Part shown: positions 6,180 through 6,329 of the stretch, piece by piece
How the letters are laid out: each line of letters starts with the position of its first letter
Numbering within the stretch: the stretch's first letter is position 1
From: Spirochaetaceae bacterium
Lineage (GTDB): Bacteria; Spirochaetota; Spirochaetia; Treponematales; Treponemataceae
Assembly: GCA_017382775.1 (NCBI GenBank)
Contig: JAFNZQ010000068.1
Span: forward strand, 1 to 6,329
Direction of reading: 5' to 3'
DNA length: 6,329 bases
Notes under the pieces: model-generated
What the model saw: only the letters and a program-made list of their open reading frames with translations
Told to the model about the DNA's origin: nothing
Database searches by the model: none
Translations under genes and position numbers: made by a program

Positions 6180-6329
6180 ATGGAAGAAAATAAAAATTTA
6201 AACGCGCCCTCTGAAGAGCTTGAAGAAAAAGAGAATTTGCGCGGCGAAAACTTAAATGATCGCGTGCGTGTGTTGTCGCCTGGAATGATGGTTGCAAAGC
6301 GTTTTTTCCGTTCGAAGCTTTCCGTTGTG
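6180..6329 (+). CDS. oppC: ABC transporter permease OppC (partial, N-terminal 50 codons)
   Basis: The frame is open from ATG at 6180 to the right edge. The first 30 or so residues are a charged, Glu/Asn-rich cytoplasmic extension (MEENKNLNAPSEELEEKEN). Residues 32-50 (VLSPGMMVAKRFFRSKLSVV) match the start of the OppC_N region that leads into the first membrane helix, which lies beyond the window. Its place 9 bp after oppB, with a strong ribosome site, agrees with OppC, the partner permease that completes the membrane channel. The rest of the protein, including the EAA loop, is not visible. Confidence 0.85.
   Translation, partial: MEENKNLNAPSEELEEKENLRGENLNDRVRVLSPGMMVAKRFFRSKLSVV

Overview
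The window looks like chromosomal DNA of a host-associated spirochete, most likely a Treponema or close relative. The clues are moderately low GC, a large surface lipoprotein that combines repeat, Ig-like and BspA-type leucine-rich repeat modules, a flagellar FliS gene, paired CNNM/CorC-type membrane proteins, and an OppB-OppC pair whose OppC start resembles those of treponemes. The genus assignment is an inference from gene style. No 16S rRNA or other marker gene is present.

Layout: positions 1-1120 hold the 5' part of a minus-strand gene that runs off the left edge and encodes a secreted lipoprotein. Positions 1121-1329 are an AT-rich divergent control region. It has two near-consensus sigma-70-type promoters facing away from each other and a long A/T-rich palindrome between them. 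All later genes lie on the plus strand: a 116-residue protein of unknown function (1330-1680) that seems to be translated from a leaderless mRNA; fliS (1800-2231) with its own promoter; a small helical protein (2224-2664) in the place where a FliT/FlgN-like export chaperone would be expected; two tandem CNNM/CorC-family transporter genes (2666-3916 and 3906-5153); and then oppB (5202-6170) and the first 50 codons of oppC (6180-6329, cut by the right edge).

fliS, the chaperone-like gene and the two CNNM genes overlap or are 1 bp apart, so they probably form one translationally coupled operon. It joins flagellar filament assembly, through the FliS flagellin chaperone, to membrane proteins of a family implicated in Mg2+ export. 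oppB begins 48 bp after this cluster with no convincing terminator in between, and starts a peptide or nickel ABC importer whose remaining parts should lie to the right.

No RNA gene, CRISPR array, insertion sequence, phage gene or defence system was seen. The most unusual points are the very short or absent 5' leaders predicted at several starts, the palindromic divergent promoter region, a degenerate second CNNM paralog, and the unrecognised small proteins beside fliS. None of these amounts to a clear new system.
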